DNA of 64,000 nucleotides. Source: Littorina saxatilis (taxonomy: Eukaryota > Mollusca > Gastropoda > Littorinimorpha > Littorinidae). The position numbers were made by a program, and so were the translations under genes. Location: positions 66,549,909 to 66,613,908 of the forward strand of contig NC_090261.1 of NCBI RefSeq assembly GCF_037325665.1, read 5' to 3'. How positions within the stretch are numbered: position 1 is the first letter of the stretch; each line of letters begins with the position of its first letter. The notes beneath the pieces are model-generated. The model saw nothing but the letters and a program-made list of their open reading frames with translations, was not told the origin of the DNA and did not search any database. Positions 60,343 through 64,000 of the stretch are shown here, one piece after another.

Positions 60343-61593
60343 TACTGTGCCTGCTCCTTACAAGTCCTGCGTTGACCTCATTTTGTTGGGTGCATTCCAA
60401 GAACTGAAAGGGATAGGTTGGGGTGTGTATAGAATCCCTGGACAAGTTGAGATGCCTTTTTGTTTTGAGTGTTCAAGTGTGTGATGTATGAAATATTTTC
60501 CTGCCTAATGTGCAGAACTACTAATAGTAAAAACTTGAGTTTTGTCTGTAAGTTATACATGGCCTACCGGGCCCGGTTCAGGGGTGCATTCACACAGTGA
60601 CACACTTGTGTAAATAATTTCACCTGAAAAATCTACATCCTGTTTGTCGGCTGAACAAACTGTAATTTTAAGACTTGATGTGTGTCCTGTTTACAGGATT
60701 CTAGTCCTACCGCTTTACCTGTATTGTATATCTTATCTGCATTGTATATCGGCATTGTGTGCATCAGTGTTTATGAACCTGTAACTTTCACCAGGAACTG
60801 GAGAGACACAGGCACATGAACTCACAGCGCCTTTCCACATTCTGGTGAGTTGCAGGTTGATAGACATTCAAAACAAAACTGCACAAAATCAAAATCTGGT
60901 GGCTGGACTTAAGGATCTTAGAAACAGGAAAATGACTTTTTTTTTTTTAACCAATTGATTCAGTGCACCAGCAACTTCTAAAGTTTACAAGCATACAATC
61001 AGTGGTCAATACTATTGTTTAAGGCTAAAAAATACCACGTTTGGAATCCAGATTTGGCACTTGTAAAGTGATGTGCACCTATGTCAAGCATAAAATTGGA
61101 TTTTTTTAAAGGCAGCCTGGAACCCTGAATGTTTTAGCGATACAGTTTGAAAACAACCATTCATTGAAATAGCTTGATTGATATCTTGATTTATTAAATA
61201 GGACAGTGTCTCTCCTGCCCCCGTTTCACATCTGCATGGTCGTTTTGGAACTGGTAATGTTCAGCTGAGTGTATTCCAGGTTACCTTCCCGAGGAAGACT
61301 AGCGAACCTTGTTCTTTGCATGTCAGCACATTATCACAGATATTGATTCTCCTAATCAAGGATATTACTTTCTGTTGAGACTGCTGTACATTTGGCACAA
61401 GGTTGCGCTTCTTGTTCTCATCTGCTGAAAGGCAAAGAAGCATGTAATCACATATATAATATGGGGAGTGAATTTGGCTTTAGCACAAGAACATATTGCG
61501 ATCAGGGATGTGGTTGTCTCAAGGGATTTCTGGTAAATATGATGGAAGTAGCAAAGATTTGACACTCTTTTACACCCATTTTTATGTGCAAAT
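60343..61593. other. Unique AT-rich sequence, nothing recognised
   Basis: No coding exon or clear repeat seen on either strand. Confidence 0.4.
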
Positions 61594-62015
61594 GAGACTG
61601 TGCCAAAAGGTCAGGTGTCATGTCTACTGTCCCGAATGACACACGATTGCTGACATTTCACCATTGCCAACAGAATAAACAAATAAGAAATAGGTAGAAA
61701 ATGAATGTGAAAACTGACTTTAATTGTTGATCAGTATTTTCTATACCACTAACAAATAATCTACTTGCACATAGCTGTTTGGCAAATGTATGTTGCATGG
61801 GACACACTGACATGAAAGTGGAAGATGTTTTTCCCTCTAGAGAAACTACATATCAAGTTACACTTTTTGTGCTCTTCCATTCCAGTTGGCAATCAATTGT
61901 TAACGCATGTTATTAGAAAAAATAGAACGAAAACAGATTAGATAGAATGAAAAATGTACTGGTGATGTCATTTGGGACATACTGACATGAAAACGTCACC
62001 TTTTGGCACAGTCTC
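61594..62015. mobile_element. 420-bp MITE with GAGACTGTGCCAAAAGGT ends
   Basis: GAGACTGTGCCAAAAGGT and ACCTTTTGGCACAGTCTC are perfect inverted ends. Inner words GTGTCATGTC / GACATGAAAACG also pair loosely. Confidence 0.85.
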
Positions 62016-62540
62016 AATTGTATAAGATAGGAAAATATGTCATATAACAATAACAATATCATCAGATAAGAAGACCAATTACTTTGGTGTTACTGTCTAC
62101 AGAAAATGATCGATAGTTTTTGTCCGTTATTGTTACGGTCTTCATGATCCATTAAAGACTTCTTTTTATTGGACGTGAATCGATATTTGGATTCAAACCC
62201 CACATGTATTGTGGATAGTTGAGAAGGAGCATTTACTGAGGTTGAGGTTTGGATTATAGGTAGGCTAGCGTTGAGTACAGCCAAATTAGGTCGGTGAGCT
62301 TGAAGGAAAATGTACCAGGAGGTCGTTTGAAACGATGGTTCAACAATATTGCTACTTTTTTTTTTATCAGGAAATACTCTGCTTAAGTTCTTTGGCCTTC
62401 AAAGCCCACCACCATGGTGTCGTCAAAGACTATGTACATGTATAATATTATACGCAAATCGCTGTTTGTATTCAACACCCAGATTAAAATGTTCTTTCTG
62501 CGGAGGTGCAAAAAATGTTCACTTGTGTCTGCTTTTCCCG

Positions 62541-62760
62541 ATTGTACTACATGACACATGTAACTGAAAGTTGTGTACTACATGACACATGTAACTGAAA
62601 GTTGTGTACTACATGACACATGTAACTGAAAGTTGTGTACGACATGACACATGTAACTGAAAGTTGTGTACTACATGACACATGTAACTGAAAGTTGTGT
62701 ACTACATGACACATGTAACTGAAAGTTGTGTACTACATGACACATGTAACTGAAAGTTGG
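62541..62760. repeat. 31-bp minisatellite, about 7 copies
   Basis: Unit GTGTACTACATGACACATGT plus AACTGAAAGTT. Confidence 0.95.
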
Positions 62761-63090
62761 CAGTGGTGTACTGTGGCCCCCCCCCCCCCTCACAACGAAA
62801 GACTCCTACCCTTTTCAGACCCTGTTTTTCTCAGATTTTTGTTCATAACTTGTGTAAATTGGCCCCGATTTTAAGACTCACTCCTTTTTAAGACATGATT
62901 TTCTCTGAAACGAATTACATACCTTCTAAATAAAAAATTGCAGCCTCCTGTTCTTTATGCCTCTTGATGAAAAGTATAGCAAATATATTCTTGATAAAAG
63001 ACGCCCCCCCCCCCCCCCCTTTTTTTTTTTAAGCCTTTCAGTTTCAATAATCTGAGAAAATCATGTCTGAGAAGGGAGGTCATTTTTTGA
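62761..63090. mobile_element. Degraded TA-type MITE (CAGTGGAACC family), copy 8
   Basis: Contains CCCTTTTCAGACCCTGTTTT, TCATAACTTGTGTAAATTGG and TTTTAAGACTCACTCC, typical of the family interior, plus two poly-C runs. Ends decayed. Confidence 0.5.
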
Positions 63091-63504
63091 TCCGTAGTAA
63101 ACAAAAAAGCTGAACGAGCATTAGGTCTCAGCAAGGATGAGGTGTCAAATTTCGGGGGTTGGTGGTCCAGAAAGGAGGTCTCGGCGTGAACCGCGGCTGC
63201 CAACATTCCTTTGAACAGCCTGTGAATAATATGTAAAACAGCATGTGAATGACTAGAATTCTGTGAAACTGGTTAAGAACTATTTGAATAGTGCAGTCAC
63301 CAGCCATGGATGACAAGAGTTGTATGTGAAAGTGGTTACAACTGTTTGAATAGTGCCCAGAACCAGCCATGGATGACGAGTTGTATGTGAAAGTGGGTAT
63401 AGCTGTTATTGTTGGCATTGTATCGACAATGAATGTTATTTTGCTTTAGGCATTACATTGCGTGTCACTGACACGGGGTCACACTGGAGGATAGGATGTG
63501 GTGC

Positions 63505-63806
63505 AAGAGAGAAATTCAAGTTTTACGCCCTCACGGCAAAGCCATTAGGAGCATGTTCCTGGGTTTTAACCCGACTTTTAGATGAAATACACAAGTGTAT
63601 GCGGGTTTAGGTGGTATCAGCCATCTGCACTTATGGCAGAATGACCGAGGTCTTTAACGTGCCACTGTGGTGACACGGGGGTGGGAGATGGATACCGTCT
63701 CTGGGTCTGCACATAAGGTTGACCTGTGTCCGTCCCGGCCCGGATTCGAACCAGCGACCTTTCGATCACAAGTCCAGTGCTCTACCACCTGAGCTACCCG
63801 AGCTCA
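63505..63806 (-). mobile_element. tRNA-derived SINE, minus strand
   Basis: Minus-strand A box TAGCTCAGGTGG (63785-63796) and perfect B box GGTTCGAATCC (63742-63752). The body shares AGGTCAACCTTATGTGCAGA with the SINE at 9.9 kb. The head is well preserved, so it is younger than the copies at 1.8 and 9.9 kb. Confidence 0.8.
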
Positions 63807-64000
63807 AGTTGGGTTTTGAGCCTTTTAAAAACTTGAAACACGCTTTCTAACTATTCTATAGTGTGGACTGTGGTGTGGACTGTGGTGAATGCGTGGTTCT
63901 ATTCAAAGACCAATCTTTCTGTCTTTCTTTGGTTCTGTCACTGTGTGTCAGTGTATCACTGTGTTGCAGCTCTTTAAGACAGTGGCACTGTGTCACAACC
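63807..64000. other. Right edge, short GT/CTG-rich sequence, no gene seen
   Basis: Short direct repeats of GTGTGGACTGTGGT only. Confidence 0.4.

Noticed and set aside
63735-63806. A functional tRNA gene on the minus strand
   Set aside because: Head of a SINE. The cloverleaf stems do not pair well and a SINE body follows.

Overview
The window reads as nuclear DNA of a gastropod mollusc, most likely a periwinkle (Littorina-like). The support is intron-rich animal genes, tRNA-headed SINEs, many hAT-like and TA-flanked MITEs, long GT/GA/CA microsatellites, and an 830-bp repeat (two copies) that I recall from periwinkle sequence. The clade assignment is inference. A 200-N assembly gap lies at 9170-9369.

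Host genes: a two-exon gene on the plus strand (1206-3947) encodes a SAM-domain protein of 482 residues with nuclear and SUMO-type motifs. A large minus-strand gene (15874-34389, 14 exons found) is clearly POLE2, the B subunit of DNA polymerase epsilon. Its exons give 496 residues with every splice phase closing, and the human-type last exon was not found. One POLE2 intron (20401-23174) has the signals of a minor-class AT-AC intron. An E2F-type site sits just before the POLE2 start codon. A further minus-strand terminal exon of unknown identity lies at 8541-8804.

Elements: from 40061 to 54985 lies a Polinton (Maverick) of 14,925 bp. It has 383-bp terminal inverted repeats that differ at one position, a 5-bp flanking duplication, and open genes for B-family polymerase, integrase, packaging ATPase, capsid proteins and several small membrane proteins. 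It looks whole and young. It sits inside an older repeat whose sister copy at 20.9-22.26 kb lacks it. The rest of the window is a dense layering of DNA transposons (hAT-like with 5-6 bp duplications, one MULE-like with a 9-bp duplication, TA-flanked MITEs, foldback elements), SINEs and minisatellites, often nested two or three deep.

A recurring theme is that minisatellites have grown out of functional ends: the 3' end of the SAM gene, POLE2 exon 5, the POLE2 exon 6 acceptor, and the end of a MITE. All calls were made by eye; no search or alignment program was run.
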